A DNA stretch of 64,000 nucleotides from Thermosipho japonicus (lineage in GTDB: Bacteria; Thermotogota; Thermotogae; Thermotogales; Fervidobacteriaceae): the NCBI RefSeq assembly GCF_014201655.1, contig NZ_JACHEX010000001.1, forward strand, positions 549,751-613,750. The letters are read 5' to 3'. Both the position numbers and the translations under genes were made by a program. The notes beneath the pieces are model-generated. The model had not been told where the DNA came from, did no database searches, and saw only the letters and a list, made by a program, of their open reading frames with translations. Below are positions 1-8,093 of this stretch, piece by piece (the first letter of the stretch is position 1; every line of letters begins with the position of its first letter).

Positions 1-988
1 GGCATCACAAATGAAAGAATCAAAATATAAAGAAAGAACATTTATTTTTCAAAGCGAAAAATATGAATTTAGAACAACATATTCTCATCTAATCTTTGAT
101 GGTTTTGAAAAAATATATAACACTTCTAGCAAGGAAGAAGAAAAAATAGAGCTTGAAAAAGGAAAAACATATAAAGTATCAAAAGTAAATATTGAAAAAG
201 ATACTACAAAACCTCCTGCAAGATTTACAGAAGCAAGTTTAGTAAAAACTTTAGAAGCAGAAGGAATTGGAAGACCAAGTACTTATGCTACTATAATTTC
301 TACACTTCTTGCAAGAAAATACGTAAAAAAAGAAAAAAAAGAACTCATTCCTACATTACTCGGATTTACCGTAGAAGACTTTTTGACAAAAAGATTCCCA
401 GAAATTGTTGACAAAAAGTTTACCGCATTAATGGAAGAAGAATTAGATAAAGTAGAATCAGGAGAAAAAGAATGGAAAGAAGTATTAGATAAATTCTACT
501 CTGAGTTTTCAAAATACCTTTCAACCGCACAAAAAGAGTTTTACACTATTGACTATGAAACAGATTTACCTTGTCAAGATTGTAAAGAAGAAAATTACAA
601 ATTAAAAATTGGAAAGTATGGATTATATTTAAATTGTGAAAAATGCAAAACAAATAAAAGTATAGATAATACAATAAATGCGGTTCTAATAGAAAATAAA
701 ATGTTCATTGCACAGGCACTCGAAAATCATGCAAATGAAACCATTTCAGAAAATTCATGCCCAAAATGTGGTGGCCATCTAGTCAGAAAAAAAGGTAGAT
801 ATGGATACTACTTCAAATGTGATAATTGTGATTTTACAGTTTCAGGATATAAAATAGCCCAGGCAAAATGTCCAAAATGTGGTTCATTGGTAGTTATGAG
901 AAGAAGTAAAAACGGTAAAACATATTGGACATGTACCAACCCAGATTGCGATTTTATGTCTTGGACAGAACCTAAAAATGAAGAATAA
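1..988 (+). CDS. topA: DNA topoisomerase I, C-terminal part (cut by window edge)
   Basis: Type IA topoisomerase relaxes negative supercoils by nicking and passing one DNA strand. Only the C-terminal part is here: the frame is open through the first base of the window, so the catalytic Tyr domain lies upstream. The visible segment has the end of the core fold (the EGIGRPSTYATII motif near the start is typical of type IA enzymes) and then three four-cysteine zinc ribbons (CQDC...CEKC, CPKCGG...CDNC, CPKCGS...CTNPDC), as in bacterial TopA tails. A strong intrinsic terminator follows 15 bases after the stop, so topA ends its transcription unit. Confidence 0.95.
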   Translation, partial: ASQMKESKYKERTFIFQSEKYEFRTTYSHLIFDGFEKIYNTSSKEEEKIELEKGKTYKVSKVNIEKDTTKPPARFTEASLVKTLEAEGIGRPSTYATIISTLLARKYVKKEKKELIPTLLGFTVEDFLTKRFPEIVDKKFTALMEEELDKVESGEKEWKEVLDKFYSEFSKYLSTAQKEFYTIDYETDLPCQDCKEENYKLKIGKYGLYLNCEKCKTNKSIDNTINAVLIENKMFIAQALENHANETISENSCPKCGGHLVRKKGRYGYYFKCDNCDFTVSGYKIAQAKCPKCGSLVVMRRSKNGKTYWTCTNPDCDFMSWTEPKNEE

Positions 989-1002
989 AAAATTTTTTCT
1001 TT

Positions 1003-1036
1003 AAGAAATTCTCTCGTGTAGAGAGAATTTCTTTTT
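1003..1036 (+). terminator. Intrinsic terminator after topA
   Basis: A perfect 13-bp stem (arms 1003-1015 and 1021-1033, loop GTGTA) is followed by a short T run. It sits between the topA stop and the next gene's ribosome site. Confidence 0.85.
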
Positions 1037-1065
1037 ACTTAATTAACAAATGAGAGGTGTGTAAA

Positions 1066-1557
1066 GTGCTAAGAGTTTTCTTAGAATTTGTAAAAATAGG
1101 ATTTATAGCATTTGGTGGTGGTTGGTCAATTATTGGTATAATTAAAGATGCTGTTCTCTCTAATAATTGGTTAACTCCCGAACAATTCAAAGAAATACTT
1201 TCAATATCTCAAATGACACCAGGACCTGTAATGCTCAATACGGCAACGTACGTTGGGCTAAAAATGTACGGAATAACAGGTGCCATTTTAAATTCTATTG
1301 CAGTGCTTGTTGCACCTATTACATTTACAACACTATTTTTTATAGTCCGTGATAGACTTCCAAAAGAATTTATAACAGCACTTAAATTTGGTGTTATTTT
1401 TTTGATCTCACTTACCTTCATATCGCTCCTTACAAACATAAGCAGTTTCTATCAAATTTTAATATCTATAGTTGCATTTCTTTTATTTACAAAAACCAAA
1501 ATTGATCCAATATACGTGATTTTTATCTCTGGAATTATAGGTTTCTTCTTGTTCTAG
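1066..1557 (+). CDS. Half-size chromate transporter (CHR family), unpaired
   Basis: A 163-residue membrane protein of the CHR (ChrA-like) family. Seen: the N-terminal motif FVKIGFIAFGGGWSIIGII, then the SQMTPGPVMLNTATYVGLKMYG motif typical of the CHR domain, and four or five hydrophobic spans. Full-length ChrA has two such domains; short CHR proteins normally come as an adjacent pair, but no second half lies upstream (topA) or downstream. The GTG at 1066 is preferred over the in-frame GTG at 1057 because GAGAGG/GAGGTG overlaps the earlier codon and sits well for the later one. The substrate (chromate, sulfate or another anion) cannot be told from sequence. Confidence 0.8.
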   Translation: MLRVFLEFVKIGFIAFGGGWSIIGIIKDAVLSNNWLTPEQFKEILSISQMTPGPVMLNTATYVGLKMYGITGAILNSIAVLVAPITFTTLFFIVRDRLPKEFITALKFGVIFLISLTFISLLTNISSFYQILISIVAFLLFTKTKIDPIYVIFISGIIGFFLF

Positions 1558-1625
1558 TTTTCACAATAAAATGTTTTTTAAAACATAAAATTCCATTCTT
1601 CTCACAATGTTCCAAATACTTTTCA

Positions 1626-1649
1626 ACTAATAGTTAGAAAACTATTAGT
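1626..1649. repeat. 10-bp inverted repeat in the gap before the NADH oxidase-like gene
   Basis: ACTAATAGTT, four bases AGAA, then AACTATTAGT form a perfect stem. No T run follows, so it is not a clear terminator. Another AT-only hairpin lies just after the transporter stop (about 1570-1586). Function unknown. Confidence 0.4.
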
Positions 1650-1708
1650 AAAAATTCAAAAGCATTCTTCGAAAAATTCTATATATTTAAACAACATATC
1701 TGTATTTG

Positions 1709-1717
1709 TGATATAAT
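1709..1717 (+). promoter_or_regulatory. Extended -10 promoter for the NADH oxidase-like gene
   Basis: TGATATAAT gives an extended -10 (TGn plus TATAAT). No convincing -35 is seen at the usual distance. Two palindromes lie just downstream, over and after the expected start of transcription. Confidence 0.6.
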
Positions 1718-1721
1718 ATAT

Positions 1722-1750
1722 TATGTACATATATATTTTTCACATGTGAA
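1722..1750. promoter_or_regulatory. Candidate operator: two palindromes after the -10
   Basis: TATGTACATA (1722-1731) and the perfect 12-bp palindrome TTCACATGTGAA (1739-1750) lie between the -10 and the ribosome site. The position suits a repressor site. The regulator is not identified. Confidence 0.4.
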
Positions 1751-1777
1751 TTATATAACTTTATTGGAGGTGACCTT

Positions 1778-3118
1778 ATGAAATACGATATTATTGTAAT
1801 AGGAGGAAGCGCAGCAGGATTGGTAGCAGCTTTAACATCTAGGAAACTTTACAAAGATAAGAAAATTCTTGTTGTAAAGAAGCTTGAAAAAGAACTTGTC
1901 CCTTGTGGAATTCCTTATATATTCCATACTCTCGGAAAAGTAGAAAACGATTACATGGGGATAGAAGATAAATTCAAGGCAAATGGTATTGATTTATTAA
2001 TTGATGAAGTGGTAGACGGAAACGTTAATGAAAAGAAAATAGTAACAAAAAATGGAAAAGAATTTGAATATGATAAATTAGTTATTGCGACAGGGTCAAC
2101 ACCATTTGTTATTCCAATCCCTGGAAATGATTTAGAAAACGTATTCTCCATACCAAAAAATTACAAATACTTGGGAGAAGTTCAAGAAAAAGTTAAGAGC
2201 GCTCAAAATATAGTTATTATAGGTGGAGGATTTATCGGTGTTGAGGTTGCTGATGAAATTAAAAAATCTGGTAAAAATGTAACCTTAATAGAAGCAAAAG
2301 ATTACCTATTACCCGCCTCATTTGATGCAGATTTTGGTGAAATAGCAAAACAAGAAATTGAAAGTGACAATGTCAAAGTGCTATTAAGTACAAAAGTTAC
2401 AAAAATTGAAGGAAATGGAAAAGTAGAAAAAGTCATTTTGGAAAATGGAGAAGAGCTACCAGCCGATGTAGTTATCATAGCAACCGGATATAAACCAAAT
2501 ACGGAGCTAGCAAAAAAACTCGGAATTAAAGTTACAGAATTAGGATACATAGAAACTGATGATTATATGAGAACATCAGTAAAAGATGTGTTTGCAGCAG
2601 GTGACTGTGTACAACACAAAGATTATTTCACTGGAAAACCTTCAAGATTAATGCTCGCATCCGCAGCCGTTTTTGATGCAAGAATTGCAGCATCAAATCT
2701 TTACAAATTAAGACTTCTAAGGACAAATAAAGGCTCACTAAATGCTTATTCAACCGTAATCGGTGGAAAAACATTTGCTTCTGCTGGCATAACGGAAGCT
2801 GTTGCAAAAGAGGAAGGTTTTGACGTTGTAGTTGGTAGAGCAGAAGTTGTCGATAGACATCCAGGTAAATTTGCAGACGCTTCAAAAATTACAATGAAAT
2901 TAATCTTCTCAAAGGAATGTGGATTGCTATTAGGTGCACAAATTGTAGGTGGAAAGAGTGTAGGAGAAATAATAAACATCATAAGTCTTGCAATTCAAAA
3001 AGATGTTAATATAAAAGACTTACTTACCATGCAAATTGGTACACATCCACTACTAACCGCTGCTCCAACTGTTTATCCGCTTGCAGTTGCAGCCGAAGAT
3101 GCCTTATCAAAAATGTAA
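1778..3118 (+). CDS. FAD-dependent disulfide reductase, NADH oxidase/CoA-disulfide reductase family
   Basis: A 446-residue flavoprotein. Seen: an N-terminal FAD Rossmann motif (IIVIGGSAAGLVAA), a lone redox cysteine at residue 43 in VPCGIPY, an NAD(P)H Rossmann motif (IVIIGGGFIGVEVAD, about residues 145-160), the ATG motif, the FAD-closing segment VFAAGDCVQ, and a C-terminal dimerisation domain. A single Cys43 instead of a CxxxxC pair is the mark of CoA-disulfide reductases and NADH oxidases/peroxidases. In anaerobic thermophiles such enzymes remove oxygen or polysulfide using NADH. The ribosome site GGAGGTGA is strong, and the gene stands alone between its own promoter and a terminator. Exact substrate unknown. 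Confidence 0.85.
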   Translation: MKYDIIVIGGSAAGLVAALTSRKLYKDKKILVVKKLEKELVPCGIPYIFHTLGKVENDYMGIEDKFKANGIDLLIDEVVDGNVNEKKIVTKNGKEFEYDKLVIATGSTPFVIPIPGNDLENVFSIPKNYKYLGEVQEKVKSAQNIVIIGGGFIGVEVADEIKKSGKNVTLIEAKDYLLPASFDADFGEIAKQEIESDNVKVLLSTKVTKIEGNGKVEKVILENGEELPADVVIIATGYKPNTELAKKLGIKVTELGYIETDDYMRTSVKDVFAAGDCVQHKDYFTGKPSRLMLASAAVFDARIAASNLYKLRLLRTNKGSLNAYSTVIGGKTFASAGITEAVAKEEGFDVVVGRAEVVDRHPGKFADASKITMKLIFSKECGLLLGAQIVGGKSVGEIINIISLAIQKDVNIKDLLTMQIGTHPLLTAAPTVYPLAVAAEDALSKM

Positions 3119-3130
3119 AAAAATAAATAA

Positions 3131-3159
3131 CCCAGTAGCTTTTAGCTACTGGGATTATT
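3131..3159. terminator. Bidirectional terminator between convergent genes
   Basis: CCCAGTAGCT, three-base loop, AGCTACTGGG: a perfect 10-bp stem flanked by an A-rich left side and a T-rich right side, so it can serve the gene on either strand. Confidence 0.85.
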
Positions 3160-3168
3160 TTAATCTTA

Positions 3169-5061
3169 TTATATCTTTTCTGAAAGCTCTAATGCCTCTT
3201 GAGCAGCATCAATTATCTGACCAACCTTCATAGCATCTCCAACTAAATAAACATTATCAAATTCACTAACCAATTTTTCATATATTTGACTTTCCGGCCT
3301 TGTACCTGCTGTTACAATAATTTCATCAAATACCCCCAAAGAAAATTCTTTACCATCTTTTTCAACAATTACCTCTTTGTCTTTTATTTCTTTAACTAAT
3401 GTGTTTGTATACACATCAATTTTAGGTGCATAATTTTTTTGGAACAACTTACTTGCAACAATTTCCATACCTCTTCCAATTGAATCTAAGGCTTCAACTA
3501 CAGTCACTTTTTTTCCTTGTATGACCAACGCTTCTGCAACTTCTAAACCTATTAATCCTCCGCCTATTATTAATACTTTTTCCCCTGTTACTTTTTTACC
3601 TTCAAAAAAGTCAAAACCAGTAATATAATTTTCAAGTCCCTTTATTGGTGGAACAAATGGTTTTGCACCAGTTGCTACAATAATCACATCAAACTTTTCT
3701 TTTTTAAATGTCTCTACAGAAACTTCCGTATTCAATTTTATATTCAATTCCTTCTCTGCCTTTCTAATTAAATCATCCAAAGTATCTTTCATAGAAAGCT
3801 TTCCTGGTGCTCTATACGCTAATACCCATTGTCCGCCTAAATAATTGTTTCTTTCAAAAATGGTCACATCATATCCTTTTTTCTTTAAATACAATCCTGT
3901 AAATAATCCTGCAGGACCTCCTCCAATAATTGCAACTTTCTTCTTTGATGTTGCTTTTCCATTAAATTCAACGTGAACCTCTGGGTTTGCAATACAACCT
4001 ACTGGTTTTCCTGCTTTTACATTTCCAAGACATCCTTGAAGACAACTTCCACACCTAATATAGTCATTTGAATTAGAAATTATTTTCTTTGGAAATTCAG
4101 GATCTACAATCAATTGTCTTCCTAAAACAACACCGTCAACAACCTTTTCTTCAACCAAATATTTATATCTTTCATTCTTATACATTCTTCCTGCTGCAAT
4201 AATAGGTAGTGACGTTAATTTTCTTATCTCTCTTAATTTCTCGTCCATAACATCCAATGGAAGCGACATGTGATTGTAATACCATGGAGCAGAATCACAT
4301 GCATTTCCCCATCCAACATGGACAGCCGAAACACCAAATTCTTCTGCCAATGCTAGTATCTTTGATAAATCTTCGTTTGTAATACCACCCTCAACAAATT
4401 CGCTTCCCGAAATTCTAATAAATATTGGTATTTCAATGACCTTTGTTATTTCAATAAGTAAATCTCTTACAAATTTAAGTTTGTCTTTTCCATATTCATC
4501 CGTTCTTTTATTTAATCTTTCTGAATAAAATTGGTGAACGAGATAACCGTGACCAAATTGAATTTCAATTCCATCTGCTCCAGCTTTTTGTGCTCTCAAT
4601 GCATTTTCTTTAAATGCATTGATTATTTCATCTATTTGTTGAACAGTTAATTCCTCTGGAATTTGCCCTGTAGATGGGCATTTTATTGATGAAGGTGCAA
4701 GAACTTCACCTGACGCCTTTGGATTAGCCGCTCTTCCTGCATGATTTAAGTGAACAATAAGTTTTGTTTCATATTTATGTAATGTATCTACTAATTTTTT
4801 TAATCCTTCAATATGTTCATCTGTATTTAACATAGTTTGCTTTGGATGCTCTTTCCCTGAAGAAAGTACAGCAATCGGCTCTAAAATTATTGTTCCTACT
4901 CCACCTTTAGCTCTTTTTTCATAATATCTAATTTGTTCATCAGTAATAAAACCTGTTTTTGGTGTAGCCAATGCAGTTTTAATAGGAGCCATAAAAATAT
5001 GATTTTTTGCTTCAAAGTTTCCAAATTTCATTGGCAACCACTCTCCCTTATCTTTTTTCAA
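3169..5061 (-). CDS. Old Yellow Enzyme-type NADH:flavin oxidoreductase with Fe-S and FAD/NAD domains
   Basis: About 630 residues, built like 2,4-dienoyl-CoA reductase. An FMN TIM barrel comes first (IFMAPIKTAL, HLNHAGRAA, FGHGYLVHQFYSERLNKRTDEYG). A C-x2-C-x3-C-x11-C iron-sulfur site follows (Cys337, 340, 344, 356). Last come FAD and NAD(P) Rossmann domains (VAIIGGGPAGLFTG; VLIIGGGLIGLEVAEAL). Electrons would pass from NAD(P)H to FAD, Fe-S, FMN and an unsaturated acceptor. The TTG at 5061 overlaps the ferredoxin stop (TTGA), suggesting coupling; an ATG at 5031 with GGGAGAG upstream is an alternative. It ends the operon, so the ferredoxin and NifX/MinD proteins are likely partners. Physiological acceptor unknown. 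Confidence 0.85.
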   Translation of the reverse strand: MKKDKGEWLPMKFGNFEAKNHIFMAPIKTALATPKTGFITDEQIRYYEKRAKGGVGTIILEPIAVLSSGKEHPKQTMLNTDEHIEGLKKLVDTLHKYETKLIVHLNHAGRAANPKASGEVLAPSSIKCPSTGQIPEELTVQQIDEIINAFKENALRAQKAGADGIEIQFGHGYLVHQFYSERLNKRTDEYGKDKLKFVRDLLIEITKVIEIPIFIRISGSEFVEGGITNEDLSKILALAEEFGVSAVHVGWGNACDSAPWYYNHMSLPLDVMDEKLREIRKLTSLPIIAAGRMYKNERYKYLVEEKVVDGVVLGRQLIVDPEFPKKIISNSNDYIRCGSCLQGCLGNVKAGKPVGCIANPEVHVEFNGKATSKKKVAIIGGGPAGLFTGLYLKKKGYDVTIFERNNYLGGQWVLAYRAPGKLSMKDTLDDLIRKAEKELNIKLNTEVSVETFKKEKFDVIIVATGAKPFVPPIKGLENYITGFDFFEGKKVTGEKVLIIGGGLIGLEVAEALVIQGKKVTVVEALDSIGRGMEIVASKLFQKNYAPKIDVYTNTLVKEIKDKEVIVEKDGKEFSLGVFDEIIVTAGTRPESQIYEKLVSEFDNVYLVGDAMKVGQIIDAAQEALELSEKI

Positions 5062-5336
5062 AATTCTCTATTTCTTCCAAAACCTCTTCCCATTCCTCTT
5101 CCCATGCCACGACCAAATCCACCACGTCCTCCTCCCATTCCACGCAAGGAAGGATTTTCATAGTTTGGCCTTATAGCATTTTTTGGACATTTTTCCATAC
5201 ACACCCCACATCTTGTACAAATATCATTGTTTATATAAGGATAACCATCATCTTTTACCGTTATAGCCCCTTCAACTGGACATACATTTACACATACCTT
5301 ACATTTAATACAATCACTTTCCTTTACCCAGGGCAT
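5058..5336 (-). CDS. Dicluster ferredoxin with a Gly/Arg-rich tail
   Basis: A 92-residue protein. Seen: two 4Fe-4S motifs, CIKCKVCVNVCP and CTRCGVCMEKCP, then from about residue 70 a low-complexity tail of GGRGGFGRGMGRG type. Ordinary 2[4Fe-4S] ferredoxins end near residue 60-70, so the tail is an addition; it resembles the Gly/Arg/Tyr repeats of the two small proteins at the head of the same operon. The start is taken at the ATG at 5336 behind GGAGGTGA; a longer reading frame upstream lacks such a site. It probably carries electrons for the MinD/NifX assembly system or for the downstream flavoenzyme. Confidence 0.9.
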   Translation of the reverse strand: MPWVKESDCIKCKVCVNVCPVEGAITVKDDGYPYINNDICTRCGVCMEKCPKNAIRPNYENPSLRGMGGGRGGFGRGMGRGMGRGFGRNREF

Positions 5337-5361
5337 GTAATCACCTCCAAAGAAAAAACAA

Positions 5362-5691
5362 CTATTTTTCTTCACCTAATAGTTCCTTTACTTCTTCCAA
5401 TGCTTCATCTACAGTCCTGCTTTCAACTAAAATAGGTTTATATCCCAATTTTTTTAGTTGAATCATAGAACCTTTTCCCATTGAATTTCCAACCCAAACT
5501 TTACAATGTCCCAAAAATTCCAAAATTTCATTAACTTTAGCGTGCATATGCGTTTCAGCATAAGGATTTTTTATCTCATCAATTTTTTTAAAATTTTCTC
5601 CATCAAATTCATATACAACATATATATTTGAATGTCCAAAATGTTCATCATTTATCTTTTTCCCATCTATAGTACCGAATGCTACTTTCAT
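5362..5691 (-). CDS. NifX/NifB-like (dinitrogenase Fe-Mo cofactor) protein
   Basis: A 109-residue single-domain protein of the family that carries or inserts metal clusters (NafY/NifX/NifB C-terminal fold). Seen: MKVAFGTIDGKKINDEHFGHSNIYVVYEF, where the 'D..FGHS..F.v.e' pattern is characteristic, and a helix-strand ending with VESRTVDEALEEV. It has His22, His48 and His50 but no cysteine pair. There are no nitrogenase genes here, so nitrogen fixation is not implied; in Desulfovibrio a related protein (ORP) holds a Mo-Cu cluster beside MinD-type ATPases. The paired paralogue lies 14 bases upstream. Confidence 0.85.
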   Translation of the reverse strand: MKVAFGTIDGKKINDEHFGHSNIYVVYEFDGENFKKIDEIKNPYAETHMHAKVNEILEFLGHCKVWVGNSMGKGSMIQLKKLGYKPILVESRTVDEALEEVKELLGEEK

Positions 5692-5705
5692 ACTAATCTC
5701 ACTCC

Positions 5706-6050
5706 TTAATGGGTTGCATTTTCTACTTTCTCCAATTTTCCATTTTTATAATTTTCAATTATATTTGCCAATGTATCTTTTTTCGTCAAATATACTTCAA
5801 TCCCTGCAGCTTTTAATACTTCAAAAGCGTTTTGCCCAACACTTTCCAGAATTAACACATTTACACCTTTTTCAGCAAGCATTTGAGAAACTTTTGGTCC
5901 CATTCCATGTGCCTCATTCGCCGTATTTTCTATTACCTCTACGATCTCACCTTTATCTAAGTCATAAATTACAAAAAACTCTGCCCTTGCAAATCTATCA
6001 TTGCTCAATGAATCAAGTGTTTTACCTTGTGATGGTATAGCTATCTTCAT
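5706..6050 (-). CDS. NifX-like protein, second copy
   Basis: A 114-residue protein of the same fold as its downstream neighbour but clearly diverged. It begins MKIAIPSQGKTLDSLSNDRFARAEFFVIYD and holds an EAHGMGPKVSQMLAEKGVNVLI segment like the MTH1175/TM1290 group. The usual 'FGHS' is replaced by 'FARA', so a metal-binding position may differ. The ribosome site AGGAGGTG is strong, and the gene lies 16 bases after a MinD-type ATPase. The two copies could form a heterodimer or serve as scaffold and carrier; that is inference. Confidence 0.85.
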   Translation of the reverse strand: MKIAIPSQGKTLDSLSNDRFARAEFFVIYDLDKGEIVEVIENTANEAHGMGPKVSQMLAEKGVNVLILESVGQNAFEVLKAAGIEVYLTKKDTLANIIENYKNGKLEKVENATH

Positions 6051-6066
6051 CTTAACACCTCCTGTT

Positions 6067-6939
6067 TTATTTAAGTTTTTCCATTACTTTTTCAAATATT
6101 TCCTTTATAGCCTTCCCAGCTATGCTATTTTCATACAATACAATTGGTTTCATTTCAAGATTAGACTTTTCAACCAATTCATCAAATGGTATTTTCCCTA
6201 AAATTTCAATATTATCACTCAAACAGTAATTTTCTATTTGCTTACTTACATCAGGATTTAAATCGTATTTATTTATAACTACCCCAAACTCTCTTCTAAA
6301 ATGCCTAACAGTCTCAACAATTCTCTTTAAATCATGCAACCCTGAAGAAGTTGGTTCAGTAACTATAATAACATAATTTGTAGCAGTTATAGATGATGTG
6401 GCTGGACAACCAATCCCAGGCGCACCATCTATTAAAACAATATCTTTACCTTTTTCTTCCGCCTTTTTCAAAGCAAGTTTTCTTACTTCTGCAACTAAAC
6501 CACCTGAGGTCTCCTCTCCAGGATTTAAATTCGCATGGACAATTTCCTTTTGCTCATCTATAACAGAATAATAATACTCTCCAGAAAGTGCTGTTTCCAA
6601 ACTAATAGCATTTTGAGGACATGCAATAACACAGGCATTACAACCTTCACATGCATATGGGTCTACCTCATATATGTTATTTTCAAAGTTAATCGCTTCA
6701 AATCTACAAACTTTCTTACAAATTCCACACTTGTCGCATTTATCTTGATCTATTATAGCCTTTTTCCCACCATAATAGTCATATTTTTCTTCTAATTTAC
6801 CATTAAACATAAGATTAAGATTTGCTGCATCAACATCACAATCTGCCAGAACAACAGGACTCAATAGTGCACCAAAAGATGAACTTAATGTTGTTTTACC
6901 AGTTCCACCCTTTCCACTAACTATTGCTAACTGTTTCAT
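6067..6939 (-). CDS. MinD/ParA-type ATPase with inserted 2[4Fe-4S] domain (copy 2)
   Basis: A 290-residue P-loop ATPase of the Mrp/MinD group. Seen: a deviant Walker A with signature lysine (SGKGGTGKTT, residues 8-17) and two inserted ferredoxin motifs (CDKCGICKKVC and CEGCNACVIACP, about residues 65-110). The switch region is LIDGAPGIGCPATSSI. Such proteins occur next to NifX-like proteins and are thought to assemble or carry Fe-S or mixed-metal clusters using ATP. The start codon overlaps the stop of the upstream paralogue by four bases (ATGA), so the two ATPases are translationally coupled and probably work as a heterodimer. Confidence 0.88.
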   Translation of the reverse strand: MKQLAIVSGKGGTGKTTLSSSFGALLSPVVLADCDVDAANLNLMFNGKLEEKYDYYGGKKAIIDQDKCDKCGICKKVCRFEAINFENNIYEVDPYACEGCNACVIACPQNAISLETALSGEYYYSVIDEQKEIVHANLNPGEETSGGLVAEVRKLALKKAEEKGKDIVLIDGAPGIGCPATSSITATNYVIIVTEPTSSGLHDLKRIVETVRHFRREFGVVINKYDLNPDVSKQIENYCLSDNIEILGKIPFDELVEKSNLEMKPIVLYENSIAGKAIKEIFEKVMEKLK

Positions 6940-7784
6940 TTGACCATCCCCTTTATTGTATCAAAGACATTAGCAAACTTTTCTTCCCATTCTGGCAAAT
7001 ATTCTGAAAAAATCTTTCCTTCAGAATATAATTTTGCAATCTTTCTATCAAATGGAATTTTCAACAATATTGGAATGTTCTCTTTCTTTGCATATTCATC
7101 AATCAAATTTGTATTTCCAGTATCCCTATTAATTACAATCCCAGCCGGAATCTCCATTTCTTTAACTAAATCAACAGCTAGTGAAAGATCGTGTAACCCA
7201 AATGTAGTAGGTTCAGTAACAAGAATTGCAAAATCTATATTCCTTAAACTTTCAACAACTGGACACGAAGTTCCTGGCTGAGAATCTATTAAAACTACAT
7301 CAACATTTTCATCTATGTGTTTCTTTAATTGCCTTATTATTCTAACCCCAGACGGCTCACCTATATTCAAAAGCCCCATTCCAAATTTCAAATTATCATT
7401 TATCTTCCCCAATACAATTTTTCCAATACTCTTTGGAACTTCTGTAATAGCATTAACAGGACAAACCATAGAACATGCACCACAACCATGGCACAAATTT
7501 TTAAAAACTACAGTTGCATTTGGAAAGGAGGTAATAGCACCAAACTGACACGCCTTTGCACACTCACCACATCTTATACATGCATCATTATCAACTACTG
7601 GTAATAATATATCAACACTCTCTTCTTTTTCCACGTTTACATTAAAAAAAAGATGATCATTTGGTTCTTCAACATCGGTATCAAGCAATTGAACTTTATA
7701 CTTTTTAGAAAGTGTATAGGCCAAATTAGTAGAAACAGTTGTTTTACCAGTTCCGCCTTTTCCACTTAATATTGTTATCTTCAT
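6936..7784 (-). CDS. MinD/ParA-type ATPase with inserted 2[4Fe-4S] domain (copy 1)
   Basis: A 282-residue paralogue of the next gene. Seen: Walker A (ILSGKGGTGKTTVSTN), ferredoxin motifs CIRCGECAKAC and CHGCGACSMVCP at about residues 63-100, and the switch segment LIDSQPGTSCPVVESL. The ATG at 7784 is chosen because AGGAGG sits six bases upstream; the TTG two codons earlier lies too close to that site. An intrinsic terminator separates it from the Gly/Arg-rich genes upstream, so it is probably expressed by read-through at a lower level. Confidence 0.88.
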   Translation of the reverse strand: MKITILSGKGGTGKTTVSTNLAYTLSKKYKVQLLDTDVEEPNDHLFFNVNVEKEESVDILLPVVDNDACIRCGECAKACQFGAITSFPNATVVFKNLCHGCGACSMVCPVNAITEVPKSIGKIVLGKINDNLKFGMGLLNIGEPSGVRIIRQLKKHIDENVDVVLIDSQPGTSCPVVESLRNIDFAILVTEPTTFGLHDLSLAVDLVKEMEIPAGIVINRDTGNTNLIDEYAKKENIPILLKIPFDRKIAKLYSEGKIFSEYLPEWEEKFANVFDTIKGMVK

Positions 7785-7803
7785 ATCCAACCTCCTATCT
7801 TAA

Positions 7804-7835
7804 GTTAAAAGAGGGTTGGATTTCCAACCCTCTTT
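7804..7835 (-). terminator. Intrinsic terminator inside the operon, before the ATPase genes
   Basis: On the minus strand a perfect 12-bp stem (AAAGAGGGTTGG / CCAACCCTCTTT, loop AAAT) ends in a T run. It stands between the small Gly/Arg-rich genes and the ATPases. No promoter is visible in the 60-base gap, so partial read-through is the simplest reading. Confidence 0.8.
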
Positions 7836-7847
7836 CAACGTAATTTA

Positions 7848-8093
7848 TCACCAAAACCTTCCAAAACCTCGACCTACGCCTCGACCAAATCCGCCTCGAC
7901 CATACCCAGCAAATCTTCCATATCCTCTACCAAAACCTCTTCCATATCCTCTACCATATCCGTAAAACCAACCAGCTACTGGTCTAAACCAACCGTATCT
8001 TGGAGTATAAGGTGCATTTATGTTAGAGCATGGTCCCAATCTTCTTCCAACTGGTCCTGTTCCCATTGGTCCTGTGCCATCGAAACCTGGCAT
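7848..8093 (-). CDS. DUF5320-type small Gly/Tyr/Arg-rich protein
   Basis: An 81-residue protein. The N-terminus MPGFDGTGPMGTGPVGRR..GPC is the signature of DUF5320 proteins found beside NifX/MinD operons in anaerobes. The rest is low-complexity YGRGYGRGFGRGYGRF with one cysteine (Cys23). The start ATG overlaps the upstream stop (TAATG), so the two small genes are coupled. The repeats suggest a flexible arginine-rich protein that could bind nucleic acid, a metal-cluster protein or an acidic partner; function is not known. Confidence 0.8.
   Translation of the reverse strand: MPGFDGTGPMGTGPVGRRLGPCSNINAPYTPRYGWFRPVAGWFYGYGRGYGRGFGRGYGRFAGYGRGGFGRGVGRGFGRFW

Noticed and set aside
5007-5435. Plus-strand frame of 142 codons
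   Set aside because: Covers the ferredoxin and flavoenzyme starts in the opposite direction; composition is a shadow of the Gly/Arg repeats and Fe-S motifs.
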